Below are positions 1 to 11,250 of a stretch of 64,000 bases of DNA, piece after piece. The DNA is from Amaranthus tricolor. Taxonomy: Eukaryota; Streptophyta; Magnoliopsida; Caryophyllales; Amaranthaceae. The translations under genes were made by a program, and so were the position numbers. The stretch spans positions 31,170,326 to 31,234,325 of the forward strand of contig NC_080052.1 of the NCBI RefSeq assembly GCF_026212465.1. The letters are read 5' to 3'. The stretch's first letter is position 1, and each line of letters starts with the position of its first letter. Below the pieces are notes generated by a model. It did no database searches and was not told the origin of the DNA. It saw nothing but the letters and a program-made list of their open reading frames with translations.

Positions 1-620
1 GTGTGGTTGAAGGACACTTATCAATTGTCATTATAAGTTGGTGGGACACATGTTAGAAGGGGAAGCAAAGAACACCGTGTAAAATAAAGGAAAATTATCA
101 AAATAAAAAAGAGTTTGACACGTTTAAGACAACTACAGTGACATGCAAGAGAATTTTGGGGATTGATGAAAAAACATAGGAATGTTCAACATGCACAATG
201 AAAGACTATAAATACACATCAAGGAGCTCATAAATAAGGTAATTGGAAATTAATTGAATTCTACTATTAGAAGAGATATAAAGAACTCTAAGTAATTTAT
301 TTCAAAAGAGTTATTATATTTGATCTTCAATGATCTACATTTAATTTTCATAAAAACATTATAATTGCAGAATTGTAAATCTAAGAGAGTAATTAATATT
401 GTCATAAATAATTCTCAAAAGTATATTTGTCACATATTAATCACAAAAGATTTCATGTCGAAATAAGTTCTAAGTAGTAATCCACCTTGCAGCCATAGTG
501 CTGTTGGAAGGATCTATTAGGCAATTTTTCTGACTGATACTGACTTGGGCGTCGGAGTGGGTCCCCGAAAAAATATTTCGAGCCCTGCTAACCCCTTATT
601 GCATATTACAGGAACAACCG
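1..620 (+). mobile_element. Probable LTR-retrotransposon LTR fragment
   Basis: This stretch has the look of a plant LTR: a TATA box (ctataaatac near 207), then a long AT-rich transcribed leader, then near 545-580 a phrase of the type 'tgacttgggcgtcggagtg' that is common in plant Ty3-gypsy LTRs. No PBS or second LTR is visible, and the left edge is outside the window. The call rests on resemblance only. Confidence 0.3.
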
Positions 621-1480
621 TGTTCTTAAAGAGATCTTACTGCATAGCTGGGCAAAATAACAAAAACAGCCTTCCACCAGCATTTAACTCTTGATTAATC
701 ACAAATAAGGAGATTAAGTTTTTAATTAATTGTCCTACAAAATCATATAGGTACAGATATACATTTTTTTGTTATAAGTTATTGGTTTATGACTTTTGTC
801 TCACATACTATAGAAAATAGAAGTATGTCATTCGCTTTGTCAAATTTTCAATCGAGCTGATAATCAAAAATGAATACTACTCATCCAAGACCCAATTGAT
901 TTGGTTGGTTTATCAAAGTTTAATTTAATCTTTTCTTTCCGGTTGATCTCTTAAAAAATTATCCTTTTTAGAGATAATAATATCTACTTACTATATTTTT
1001 TATACCTATTTATATTTTTTTAATGTCTACTTATAATATTATTAATGACTTCTTACGTCATCTATAAATGCCAACTTAGAATATCTTCAAAGCTTATTAT
1101 TTAAAGCTTATTACAATAAATAGATGCGAACTTACATTATCAATAAATACAACTTCAAATATCATTAAATACCAACTTAAAATATCTTTAATATATAATT
1201 CAATTTATAAATTTATAAATAATTAAAATAATAAATTAAATTACATAATCAAATAATTAATTAATTATAGTAGAACCGAAAAAGTAGTAATGAGGTGGGG
1301 AATCTTCATACAGAAGGTGGGTCAATTTGAAGTGATTCGTGCTTGTCTGTAAGCTTATCTTAGATCATTTTGTTCGTTCACATCCACTATGTAAAACATG
1401 TTTTCAGAAATATCTAACTTCAAATAGTCATATGAAACTACCATTTCATGGTTTGATACCTAATCAGTGAAATCGTGCAA
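620..1480. other. AT-rich 5' flank of the CXXS gene
   Basis: I see no gene here. The sequence is strongly AT-rich, with short imperfect repeats (runs of the type 'ataccaacttaaaatatc' around 1080-1190). It presumably includes the promoter of the downstream thioredoxin gene, but no clear TATA box could be assigned. Confidence 0.4.
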
Positions 1481-1484
1481 AGAA

Positions 1485-4400
1485 ATGGATCGTCAAGAAG
1501 AAGCTAACAGATCAATGGTCTCTAAAGTCGAAACTAAAGATCAATGGGAATTTGTCTCTAATAAAGCCCATAATCAGGGTTGCCCTGTAAGTTGCATATT
1601 CTTTGAAATTTTTACGGTCATTTTAATTTTTATTTTTTACACATTTCGTTTTCTTTATCGAAAATTTAAGACTTCAAAAACGAAATGATGTGATTTAGTG
1701 AAGGAAAAACCGAGGATTTAATAAGCTGATTGATAGTTCCACAATAGGTTAAATCTTGCTAAATGCCTAAATGATTGTGGAACTATTGTAATTTGTGATT
1801 TTTTTTGTAATTCTTTTGGTTTTTGTGATTGTTAAGCATGAATTTTTGTTTATAAAGCTTACCAACAACATCCATAATCCTATCCTTTTGGGATAAATTG
1901 AGTTTTTGGGATAAATTGAGTGCGCGCGTTTGCCCTGGAGGGGGCCATGGTATGATGTGTTTGATATTCTCCTCCCCGGACCGACTTGTGCGGGGTATCG
2001 GGTTTTTGATGTTGACTATTACTATGACTATGACTACGGGGAATCACAATAATGGGAATGTGTTGTGTTGCAGATGGTGGTTCATTTTGGGGCAACATGG
2101 TGCATCCCATCAGTTGCAATGAATCCAGTCTTTGAAGAATTAGCCTCAACTTACTCTGATGTTATGTTCATCTTTGTTGATGTTGATGAAGTCAAGGTTG
2201 TTAGTTTTCCCTTCAACTTTTCATGTTTTTCTGATTTGTTTGTGTTAGAGTATATAACATATCCTGGGACTTTAACCATCAGCTTAAGCTTTTGGTTAAA
2301 TTGGTTCCTTGACATGGTATCAGAGCCAACGTGAGAGTTCACGGGTTCGAATCTCAACCACCCCTCATTTAAAGTGGAATATTAAGCGCTTATGCTCATC
2401 CACACTTCTACCCAATGGGGTCTCGTGTGAGGGGGCGTGTTAGAGTATATAACATATCCTGGGGCTTTAACCATCAACTTAAGCTGATGGTTAAAGCCCC
2501 ATGATATGTTATATACTTATATACTCTAACAGTTTGCATTGAGATGATTGCTCACTTTGCTTTTTAGCATACCAAAACCTTGTTTTTTTTTTTTTTTTTT
2601 TCAGATGTTGGCATAGGTTTTGTGTTATCTAATTTTCTATATGAGTTGTAATTTGTTGAAAATGAGCATAATTTGGCTAAAATAGCCTGAATTCACTTGT
2701 TTCAATTCAGAAGTTGCAAGAAATTAGCGAATTAGGCTAGGGCAGAGCAAAAATCGGCAAATATTTTATTATGATCTTGTGAGCTTTTTATATTTGAGGC
2801 CCCTATTGTTCCACCACACCCTCGATGTTGATATTCTTGAGTATACTATGTATCATTTGAAATTTAAGACTCCTTATTTCTGGGGAAGCATGTTGCAAAT
2901 GCTCGGAATCTCCCTTGGAATTAGGTATTTCTAGATTTATCAAATGCATACCTCATAATATGTTATGTGCTAGAGTTCACTAATGTCTTGAAGACAGAAC
3001 GGGAATGGTCATTCCAAATTTGTGCTAGTGTATTTCTATTGGATATTGGACTTTGAGTATCTAATTTGGTGATCTTTGTAACAATAAACAAATATGGGCT
3101 GTTTCTAAGGATATTTAAGGGATTATTGACAAAACTGAGGTTTGTTTCGAAGGAAATTCTTGGAATGTAAATTATTTGTGGTGGTAAAGTAAATTCAAAA
3201 ACCTCCATAATGAAAATAGAACCATGCCTATAAATAGAAGATGTTGGAATTCATTGCTTCCAACCTAAATTCCTTTATAAAATAGATGTTATAGGGATTG
3301 GCGGATTGCCTTATACTCCCTCTATCCTTGTAAGAAAGCACAATATGACTCAAGATGTGTGAGCTTTTTGAGTCGTATGGTGCAAACTTAAAGGGACAAA
3401 TGGAGTAATATTGATATTTAATTGGTAACAATATTTATCCTTAATGTGCTTATGTCATAGTAGTATGTGGATATGGTGATGTAATTTGCTAGGTTGGTTG
3501 AACACTAATGTCTATGTGTTGAACCAGCTTGACCATCATTCTTGTGTTTGCACAAGTCAATCAATCAAATGACTTCGGTCATGACCTAGGAAGTTCCGAG
3601 TCTAAATTCTCCGAAAATGTGTACATTGTTTTATAGAAGCCCTGCTTAATTACTGTGTGTTTGCACAGCTGACAAAGCTTGCTGATTTGTAGCTGTTGTG
3701 ACAAGTCCCAAATCTCATGATATTGGTGATGACTTTGATCACCTAGTAGCATACTCAATGGTATGCACACTTGAGAGAGATAATGTGTGTGCAATGGGGT
3801 ATGAGAGGATAAGCTTTGGATCACTTGATTAAGTGATTAATGATAATGATTTGGAGAGCTTTGGACAAGGCATGGGATGGCTTGAGCAAAGCAAGAGAGC
3901 ATTCAAGAAGGATGTGACATGTGCCTTGAGCGAGGCAAGGCTCCGAAGGGGCTCGAACAAGGCAGCAACATCACAAGGTCAGTTGGTGGCTAACAGCAGC
4001 CGCTCGTTCGAGCGCCCTAGTGGCTCCTCCGAGCGGTTCAGTCTAGGGCCTAGTATGCGTTTCTGTTTTGCGGTACGTTTGCTTGGGCATCAAGGGTTCT
4101 TATCTTACTATCCTAGGGTTCTCCTAACGTTGTGGGCTATATATATGCTCAAATAGGCTTAGGAATCAGTGAGAGACTAATACAAGAGAGACAACTAGGG
4201 TTATCGCCATTAGATTTTCTTCTTCTTTGTATTAGTGTGTTTGTGAGATATCACCCTTAAAGGCGAGGTCTTTTACCTTGAGAGAGTGTTCTTAAGGCTT
4301 GATTGAGTTTAGTCATTGATGTATGGTGATTCATTAATGATAAGAAACTTGTTTTGGGGTATCCTTAGATACCTCATTAATCTTTGTGTTGTTCTTTGGT

Positions 4401-4695
4401 GTTGTGCTCTGTTTTTGTGCTTATTATCCATTTGTTTCTTCATCAAATCCACAAACCCTTGCATTTCAGTAGCCACATCATTCTATAGACTATAATTATA
4501 AATTATACTCCTCCTTATAGATGTGGGTCTCTTTGTATTCAGGAAGTTGCTTCAAAGTTCGAAGTGAAAGCTATGCCAACATTTCTTCTGATGAAAGATA
4601 GTGTTGTAGTTGATAAACTAGTGGGAGCGAACCCAGACGAAATTAAGAGAAGGGTTGATGCATTTATTCAGTCCGGTGGCGCTTTTATGGCCTAG
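1485..4695 (+). CDS. CXXS1: CXXS1-type monocysteinic thioredoxin
   Basis: Three exons are read: 1485-1586 (34 codons), 2074-2196 (41 codons) and 4543-4695 (50 codons plus TAG), giving about 125 aa. All joins are phase 0, with GT donors (GTAAGT, GTTGTT) and CAG acceptors. Exon 2 holds the active site WCIPS in place of the usual WCGPC, followed by FEELA and FIFVDVDEVK. Exon 3 has the cis-Pro loop KAMPTF and ends LVGANPDEIKRRVDAF. This order and the WCIPS site match plant CXXS1, a cytosolic thioredoxin-h relative with one active-site cysteine; the family has disulfide-isomerase-like rather than reductase activity. The start is the ATG at 1485; an in-frame GTG lies upstream. Intron 1 carries a SINE-like tail. 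Intron 2 (2.3 kb) holds a TRIM, a small MITE and a degraded LTR-like stretch. Nothing in the exons is broken. Confidence 0.88.
1965..2050 (+). mobile_element. Au-like SINE 3' tail in CXXS intron 1
   Basis: The phrase 'ctccccggaccgacttgtg' followed by 'gcggggtatcgggttt' and a short TTG-rich stretch matches in style the 3' end of plant Au/TS SINEs (tccccggaccc...gtgggat...gggtttgttgttg). The tRNA-related 5' half is not seen, so this is a truncated copy at best. Confidence 0.4.
2243..2531 (+). mobile_element. TRIM retroelement with an inverted-LTR tail
   Basis: The left LTR is 2243-2314 (72 bp, TGTTAGAG...TTGACA). It is followed at once by the initiator-Met PBS TGGTATCAGAGCC (2315-2327). After about 110 bp of non-coding interior comes a purine tract (gtgtgaggggg) and a second LTR start at 2438. 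That second LTR does not finish: near 2485 it turns into an inverted copy of the LTR and ends ...CTCTAACA at 2531. The whole unit is flanked by a 5-bp duplication, GTTTG (2238-2242 and 2532-2536), so it inserted as one piece. It has no coding capacity and must rely on enzymes from other elements. It lies in intron 2 of the CXXS gene. Confidence 0.8.
3316..3405. mobile_element. Small Stowaway-like MITE
   Basis: The ends CTCCCTCTATCC and GGGACAAATGGAG are inverted repeats flanked by TA on both sides (3314-3315, 3406-3407), as in Tc1/mariner-type Stowaway MITEs. At 90 bp it is short. It lies within intron 2 of the CXXS gene. Confidence 0.6.
3440..4480 (+). mobile_element. Degraded copia-type LTR-like sequence
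   Basis: Palindromic phrases such as 'gctcgttcgagc' and the order of a short GC-rich part, a 'ggctatatatatgctc' TATA-like box, and then a leader with 'agggtgatatcaccctt'-type text resemble the copia LTRs at 30968-31727 and 44520-45300. No PBS or coding part is left. The boundaries are uncertain. Confidence 0.35.
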
Positions 4696-5240
4696 TATCT
4701 TGTGTTTTCTGTTATACATTATGTTACATAGGTCAGTTCTTGAAAACAAAGTGTGCCCTCAAGAATAGGAAATATACAGGCAAAACAACTCAATGCCAAT
4801 GGTTTCTGATCTCATTTCTGCTCTCTTTCTGGTGTGTTCCTGTTTGTATGGCAACTGGCAAGTAATTCATGGATCATGGATGTATGTTTCTGAATGGATT
4901 CATTGTAAATTAAAATTTGTATTTGTGTATTGCTTGTTCATGTGTTAGAATTATTCTCTGAATATGTTGACTGATCATATCTTATACAGTTAAAAAAGGC
5001 TGATGCAAATTGCAAATAGGCTGTTTCAGCCTGCTCATTCTTTTTGTTTTTATTAGTGTAGATATCGAGAACGGAAGAGGACTATGTGAGTATCGAATTT
5101 AGGATCTGATTCTGGTATATTGATCTTTGCTCCAACTCAGACTAGTGGCGGAGCTAGAGTTTAACTAAAACAGAGTGTAGTTGATTATTGTTGATTAAAA
5201 TTGTTTTTTAGTTAATAACTCTAGGGAGTAATTATTTTTA

Positions 5241-6268
5241 GGAAAATTTGATTTGAAAGGTATGAACTTTGTATCATTTACTTTTAAAGGTTTGAATTTT
5301 CGTTTATATTTTAAAGGCTCGAACTTTGAGGTGCCTTTGCTTTTAAAGGTTTTTTCGGTTTTGGTAACTTGAAATATCAGGTTACCTACTTCTTCAACCT
5401 GATTTTTCATCTTATTTCTTCCTTAAACCTTCACCGTGGTCTCTTCATCCGATTTCTTCTTTAAACTTTCACCATGGTCTCTTCTTCTTCACTAGCTTTC
5501 ACCTGCTACCGTGAAGATCACCGACTGCCATAGTGACCAATCCACCTTCAATTCAATGTCATGTATTATTTTGATTTTTGAAATTCCCAATTTCAAAAAG
5601 TTATGATTTTCATTAATTTCAGATTTTAATTTTGGGTTGTCTTCGCCATGTTTTTTTGAGTTTCTGGGTAATTCTTCTTAGAAGACAGTTCATGAGCCTC
5701 TTCAATCATACCATAAGCAGCGAAACCTTTAATTAAACTGATATAAACAGTTGCATCAGGTTTATGATTGATCATGATTTCGTGAACTTGTAAAGCAACA
5801 TTCAGTTTCTCATTTCTAGTTTAATGTGTGCAATTTCTCAATCATAAGGTTCATACTTCTTTACGCCAAATGTTGCCTCCTCCTCTTCTTCATTCTTCTT
5901 GATTTTCAGGTTTTAATTTTCAAGTAAAGAAGTTTTTTTTTTATTTATTGCAAATTTTTTTGTTTTTATGTTAAATATGAGGATGATGATGGTAAGGAGG
6001 TAGGAAGGGAGGGATAATTTGGAAAGTGGGTTGAAGATGGAAGTTAAATCTTATTTGTGGAGGAAAACTCTCTTAGAAAAACAAAAAAGCCATTGATGAG
6101 GAAGAAGAAAGCTATTTTGGTGAAGAAAAACTTATGCAACCGGTTAGAGGTCATTGGAATTTTTAAAAGTGGATGCACCGTAAAGTTCAAGCCTTTAAAA
6201 AATAAACAAAAGTTTAAACCTTTAAAAGCAAATAAACTAAAGTTCTTATTTTTAAAATCAAAATTTGC
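5241..6268. mobile_element. Mutator-like MITE, 1.03 kb, 9-bp duplication
   Basis: The two ends are inverted repeats of about 100 bp: GGAAAATTTGATTTG at the left, and at the right a segment whose reverse complement begins GCAAATTTTGATTT. Both arms carry the same phrases ('acttttaaaggttt', 'ttaaaggct', 'gaacttt'). The element is flanked by a perfect 9-bp target duplication, TTATTTTTA (5232-5240 and 6269-6277), which is typical of Mutator-like elements. The interior has no convincing transposase, so it is non-autonomous. Confidence 0.7.
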
Positions 6269-6277
6269 TTATTTTTA

Positions 6278-7790
6278 AGCTCAATTAAACAGGAACTAAC
6301 ATGAAATTGATTATAAATTATGATTATATGAACCTTTGCCCTAGTCCGTACCTTTACCACATTTGCGGAATACTTTTAAGTTTTAACAATTCACCACCGG
6401 GAAATGACATCAGCACCATAAATTACACCGGCGATGCACGCCGTCAGATTCATCTCTATTCCAAAATAAAGGTGTTTTCTTCCTTCTAATTTCCAATCAA
6501 AAAATTTCCAAATTGGTGATCTCTGAATCATCAAACTGCAGAATTTTCATGAACTCCATAAATTTTCAATTACCAGATCTCAAAACGTCAACAAATTTTT
6601 ATTCAAATTTCTAATTTCCTTTGAATTTAAGGATAATTTGATAATTAGTTTGTTTCCTTTTCTTTTGAAAAAAATATATCTAGGGTTTATTTCGTGCTTT
6701 AATGTTTGGTTTCAGAGAAAAGGATATTTTGACATCAATGGCGGAATCAAATGGAATCGTTACTATAGTTGTATCAGTTAAACATTGATTTTAGTTCGAT
6801 TGGTGTATGTAATTCAATGTTGCGGCAAATCTTTACGGCTTTCTCGAATTAAACCCTCTTTTCACCCTCTTTGTTCTCGGTTCAGGTTTGCCTGTTCTTC
6901 TTTCATTGATTTACACTTTTGTTTTACGTGCTATCGTCCCTTCGGCCTCCACACGCTCAACTCTTTCAGGGATCTTTGACAGGAATCAGATACGAGACAA
7001 CTCATTGGCTTCATAATCTCTACTCCCTTCGTGCCACGCCATTTCCATTATATTTCATTTTGGATTGTGCCTCATTTTGCATTGTTTTATTTGGGAATGG
7101 ATTCAATCACCATTCTTTTTATCTCAATCACTTATTTAAACTCTTTTTTAATAGGATAAATTATGAAAAATTCAGTAATCTTTGCTCGATCCGCTGAAAA
7201 TAAAGTCAATTATTGTTTTTTTATATAAACCCATTTATTAGATATATTTGTTGAAAATAAACTCAATTATTGTTTATTCTTACAAAGAAGTTTTGAAAAT
7301 TATTATAAACACTAGGTTGGTTTATTTTTAGCAAATACACCTAATAAATTGGTTTATATAAAAATAAATAAAAAGTAAATTTATTTTTAACGTATCAAGC
7401 ATAGGTTGGTTTATTATTAACAATTTACCTTTTTAATAGTATCCACACAATTTATTTTTTTTTCATTATTTAATATAACATTTTTACTACATTCTCATAC
7501 TTTTTCAACGTATCAAGCATGGCTTATTATTAACAATTAACCTTTTTAATATTATTCACTCAATTTATTTTTTTTATTATTTAACATCATATTTTTACTA
7601 CTTCTCATACTTTTTTAAAAATCGCTCTTTTCTCTTTAATTTAAATCTCGCCAAGACAGAAGGAGTAATTGTTTATGCACTTTTCAAGTCACTTTCCAGT
7701 ATAGGAAGACAGAATTTTGTTATTGACATTGACATAATGTGCTGCAAGTGGTGAAAGAATAACTAATACGAACCAACAACGAGGTCAAAG
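6278..7790. other. Intergenic, with one foldback MITE copy
   Basis: No gene is supported between the Mutator-like MITE and the bHLH gene. The stretch 7190-7440 ('gctcgatccgctgaaaataaa...aataaattggtttatata') is a copy of an AT-rich foldback family also seen near 32600-32800 and 37388-37665. The part just before 7790 probably contains the bHLH promoter, but I cannot place a TATA box with confidence. Confidence 0.4.
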
Positions 7791-7792
7791 TT

Positions 7793-7809
7793 ATGGATAT
7801 GCCATCACT
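7793..7809 (+). promoter_or_regulatory. Possible uORF in a 5' UTR exon of the bHLH gene
   Basis: A strong donor (CACT|GTAAGT) ends at 7809 and an acceptor (tctcag) ends just before 7934. An ATG at 7793, read across this splice, gives a seven-codon uORF (MDMPSLI then TGA). The 5' UTR intron is inferred from the splice signals alone. Confidence 0.3.
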
Positions 7810-7998
7810 GTAAGTTTGTGCCATTCCTGATTTGATCATAAAATTCAGTGTTTAACACACGCCTCTCTTTTTAATTCTTTTCTTGATAGTAACATATTCT
7901 TTATTCTTTCCCAAATAATCATTCATTTCTCAGAATTTGATAATTGCACACAAGAAAGTGGATTCTCTTACTGAAGTTTATCAGAGTAAGATCCTGAT

Positions 7999-9716
7999 AT
8001 GGAGTCTCTTATAGGGGAGGAGTTAGATCTCAACTGGGTTTGCTGTCTTCTTGACGATGATTCGAGCCCATATTGCGAGTCTTTTCGGGGTCCTAATCCT
8101 CTTGTCAATCCTTTTCCTACTTCCATCTCACATAGGTATATGTTTGATCTTATGCTTGTTTACATACTTTTAGATATGAAGTATTGTGTCTAAGCTGATC
8201 AACAGTCAGTTTCGACTGTCGAACACACGTATATATACTTGATCGAGGCTTTGATGAGGAAAATATGTTGTTTGTCTGTTTACTCGTTTAACCAATTACT
8301 TCTGTTAGGTGCTAGTATCATTCTCAATATGCAAGGATTGCTGATAATTTTAGTTGGATTGTCGTAGTTTATATGCAAAGTGATAACTTTAAAGCATAAC
8401 AACAAGCAAATGAAACGGGGTGAATCCAGTTTACTAGTGTAAGTTGGGCCAAACACTCACCTCTGCATATTTGTTAAACCAACTTGACTGATATTCTTTT
8501 GTGTTATATGTTACACAATTTAATATTAATAGCATTTTTGGTCAAAGATCTCGGGCCAGCCCAGGCCTAGATCCCAAGATTAGGCAATGTTGGCTGAAAT
8601 ACGTGACTTTTGAATTTATGTTGAAAGACAAATGAGTAGTTAGTACAAGGGAAATATTTAGTTGATCATATAAAAATTATTTGTGTATATTTGCTTTCTT
8701 CGTACCAGTGTAAGTACTCAAGATTCTTCTGCACATCTGGATGAAAATGAAGAACATGATCGAAAAAGGTAAGTGATCATTTCGTAATTTTAGTATGTAG
8801 AGTATCTTCGTAAGAAGTAAATGATATATCTTCTCGCCAACTATTTCTGAAACCTCGATGATAATCAAAAACAACCTTTTTGTTAGTTCAATGTTAAGGC
8901 AACAAACATCCGACCTCCAAATTCTACATAGACAGAAGCCACTTGGCATTGAGGTAATATGATATGTCTTCTCGCTAATTATTTGTGTTGTCACTACAGG
9001 GTTCGTGTTGCGTTAGGCACTGCATCTAGCTCGAAAGCTTGTCGTGAGAAACAGCGGAGAGACCTTGTGAATACGAGGCATGCATAAAATTTTAGGAACT
9101 TTCTTTTAGATCTCAATTTACTACTTCATTTTACTAATAAGTATATTCAATATTTATGGGTAGGTTCTTTGAGTTAAGTGAACTGTTAGAGCGTGGAACA
9201 ACACCCAAGTTAGACAAAGCTGGTATACTAATTGATGCGATTCGAACGGTGAAACTGTTACGTGAAGAGACTAAGAGCTTGACCTGCCAGAATACGGAAC
9301 TAAAGCAGAAGATCACTGATTTAAAGGTACGTTCCAATTTTCGTTTGAATGGATCGGAAGTGTTAAATGGATATTCTGATCTTCGTTATGGTTTTGATCA
9401 TTTTCTCCTGATCTGCTGCATTCTGATTTTCTGAAGTTTCCGAGTGCAGGCTGAGAAGACTGAACTGCGAGCTGAAAAGCGCAGATTGAAATCGGAGAAA
9501 GAAGAGACGGAGAAACGAATCAAAGCAATAGGTAGTCATTCTAGCTTGCAGCTTCACCCAAGTTCGGCATCAAATTCATATGCTATCCCTTGTCAAGCAG
9601 TTGGTGGAAAACTGATGCCCATAGTCAATTACACCAATGTTCCGATGTGGCAATTTGTGCCTCAAGCTGCTTTCGATATCTCACAAGATCATGTCCTTCA
9701 CCCTCCTGTCGCTTAA
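7999..9716 (+). CDS. bHLH transcription factor, ILR3/bHLH105 group (subgroup IVc)
   Basis: Five exons (7999-8135, 8709-8768, 9000-9077, 9164-9326, 9450-9716) give 234 aa with consistent phases. Exons 3-4 encode the basic region and HLH: SSSKACREKQRRDLVNTR, then FFELSELLERG, KLDKAGILIDAIRTV. A long leucine/charge-rich zipper follows (TELKQKITDLKAEKTELRAE). The C-terminus MWQFVPQAAFDISQDHVL then HPPVA is the signature tail of the ILR3/bHLH104/115/34 proteins. Known members are nuclear, dimerise through the zipper, and control iron-deficiency genes; that role is inferred here. Intron 3 starts with GC instead of GT (ACGAG|GCATGC); no other donor keeps the frame. Two residues differ from the common IVc text (EKQRR for EKLRR, DLVN for DRLN). 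The acidic N-terminus includes WVCCLLDDD. Confidence 0.88.
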
Positions 9717-10550
9717 GCCGAAGACATTAGGCTTCTTCAGTGATTCTGTATAATGGGATCATGGAGAATCTGATTCTGTGCTGAGGACGTGAATTTATCT
9801 TGCTCTGTTTGCTCCATATCATTCTGTTTTAATCGCTAATTTGCTCAAAAGAATAGTATTAATTTGGCACATGACAGGAAGTATGAAAGATATGGAGCAT
9901 TATTATCTTATGCTTTATCTTTAGAGATTAAATTCGCTAACTGTTTCGTTTTTTGAATTCATTAGTCAATCAAAATGACCCAAAAATAGCCCAAAACGGA
10001 CCATAATTTACTTTTTTTGGCACATTTGTGGCAATGTGTGCTAGTATATTGTTTCCTCCTTTTTCCAATACTCTCTCTATGTCTAGCTAGTTAGCTACAT
10101 ATGCTAATAATGGGTTTGAGCCAAAAGTGCAAGCCTTTTTGTATGTCTTGGTCTTAGATTAGTTGGACATCTTGGCTCTTGCTTATTGCAATTATTGTTT
10201 TGTTCTTGCTTTTACACGGCTGTGTGACGAGTTTAGATAAACAACTATTTTTTAGAGACTGTTTTTTCAATGAGATAACTTTAGTTTAAAGAGTCCATGT
10301 TCTCATAATTTTTATTAGTGCTTAGTAATTGACTTTTGTGCTTGGAAAGTCAAGATCATGTATGAGTGACACTGCCTTCTCCGTCTCTTTTGTTTAATGG
10401 TGGGTTGTAAATAAATGTGTTGAATGGAATGCGGTCCATTTGGAATTCACAACCTTGCCACTAGGAACATGTTTGTCCATTCCCTTCTAAATATGGAATG
10501 CAGCCCATTTGGAAATCACAACCTTGCCCATTAGGTTTGTCCATTTCTTT
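9717..10550. other. 3' flank of the bHLH gene
   Basis: This holds the presumed 3' UTR of the bHLH gene and AT-rich spacer. A short near-repeat, 'gtccatttggaattcacaaccttgcc', occurs twice (about 10435 and 10505). I see no gene. Confidence 0.4.
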
Positions 10551-10553
10551 TAT

Positions 10554-10720
10554 TAAAACGGCCTTTTTGCGTGAGACAATCTTATTATAAAACGAGTTCG
10601 TACAAAAGACTCATTATGCTAAAAGCTTTTATTGGCTATTTAACTCAAGTATGTAGCATGTTTCTCACGGTGAAACCGTCTCATACAAGAATATGTTTCA
10701 CAAAAACAGGGGTAAGACCG
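10554..10720. repeat. Dispersed 'gtctcac' repeat
   Basis: Text of the type 'acgagttcgtac...ctattatgctaaaag...ctcacggtgaaaccgtctcatacaagaa' is shared with 13960-14070 and, inverted, with 22375-22450. It also contains self-complementary 'gtgagac/gtctcac' words. It is a dispersed non-coding repeat, probably a MITE. Confidence 0.45.
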
Positions 10721-11010
10721 TCTCACTTGTGAGACGCGTCATATTGGGCCGTCCCAATTGTATATATTTTTTTACCAATTTTACAAATTAAAATGTCAAT
10801 TTCAAGAGTTAAAGACCATATGAAGACTTAAAAGACCAATTTCAAAGATTTGAATTTGACAGTTGAAGTCATGGAAATTAACAATTTTAAGAGTTAAAAG
10901 GTCAATTTCAATACTTAAAAAACCAATTGTAAGACTTAAAATTCTCATTTCAACTTTAAAGTAGGATGACTCAAATTAAAGTTGATATTAAAAACTTTAA
11001 AAATTGACCT

Positions 11011-11250
11011 TTTAAGTCTTAAAATTAGTATGTCATAATTTTTTTAAAAACTTATTGGGCCTGGGCCAGTTGCACGACTAAGGTCATCTCACAGAAGAGC
11101 AGATAGGCCTTTAAATGAAATTGGATTTTTAAGTCTTGAAATTATCCATTTAAGTCTTAAAATTAGTATGTCATAATATTTTTAAAAACTGGGCCAGGGC
11201 CAGTTGCACGACTAAGGTCGTCTCACAGAAGAGTAGATAGGCCTTTAAAT
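11011..11250. repeat. Tandem partial duplication of about 138 bp
   Basis: The segment starting 'tttaagtcttaaaattagta' at 11011 recurs at 11149. Both copies run on through 'gggccagttgcacgactaagg' and 'agataggcctttaaatga'. The second copy ends exactly at the insertion point of the MITE at 11251. Confidence 0.6.

Noticed and set aside
2065..2334. Single-exon 89-aa reading of the thioredoxin core
   Set aside because: It runs past the 5' splice site into the TRIM; exon 2 ends at 2196 and the real C-terminus is encoded at 4543-4695.
2315..2350. tRNA gene suggested by 'gggttcgaatctc' B-box-like text
   Set aside because: No acceptor stem, D arm or anticodon arm can be drawn; it is the PBS and interior of a TRIM.
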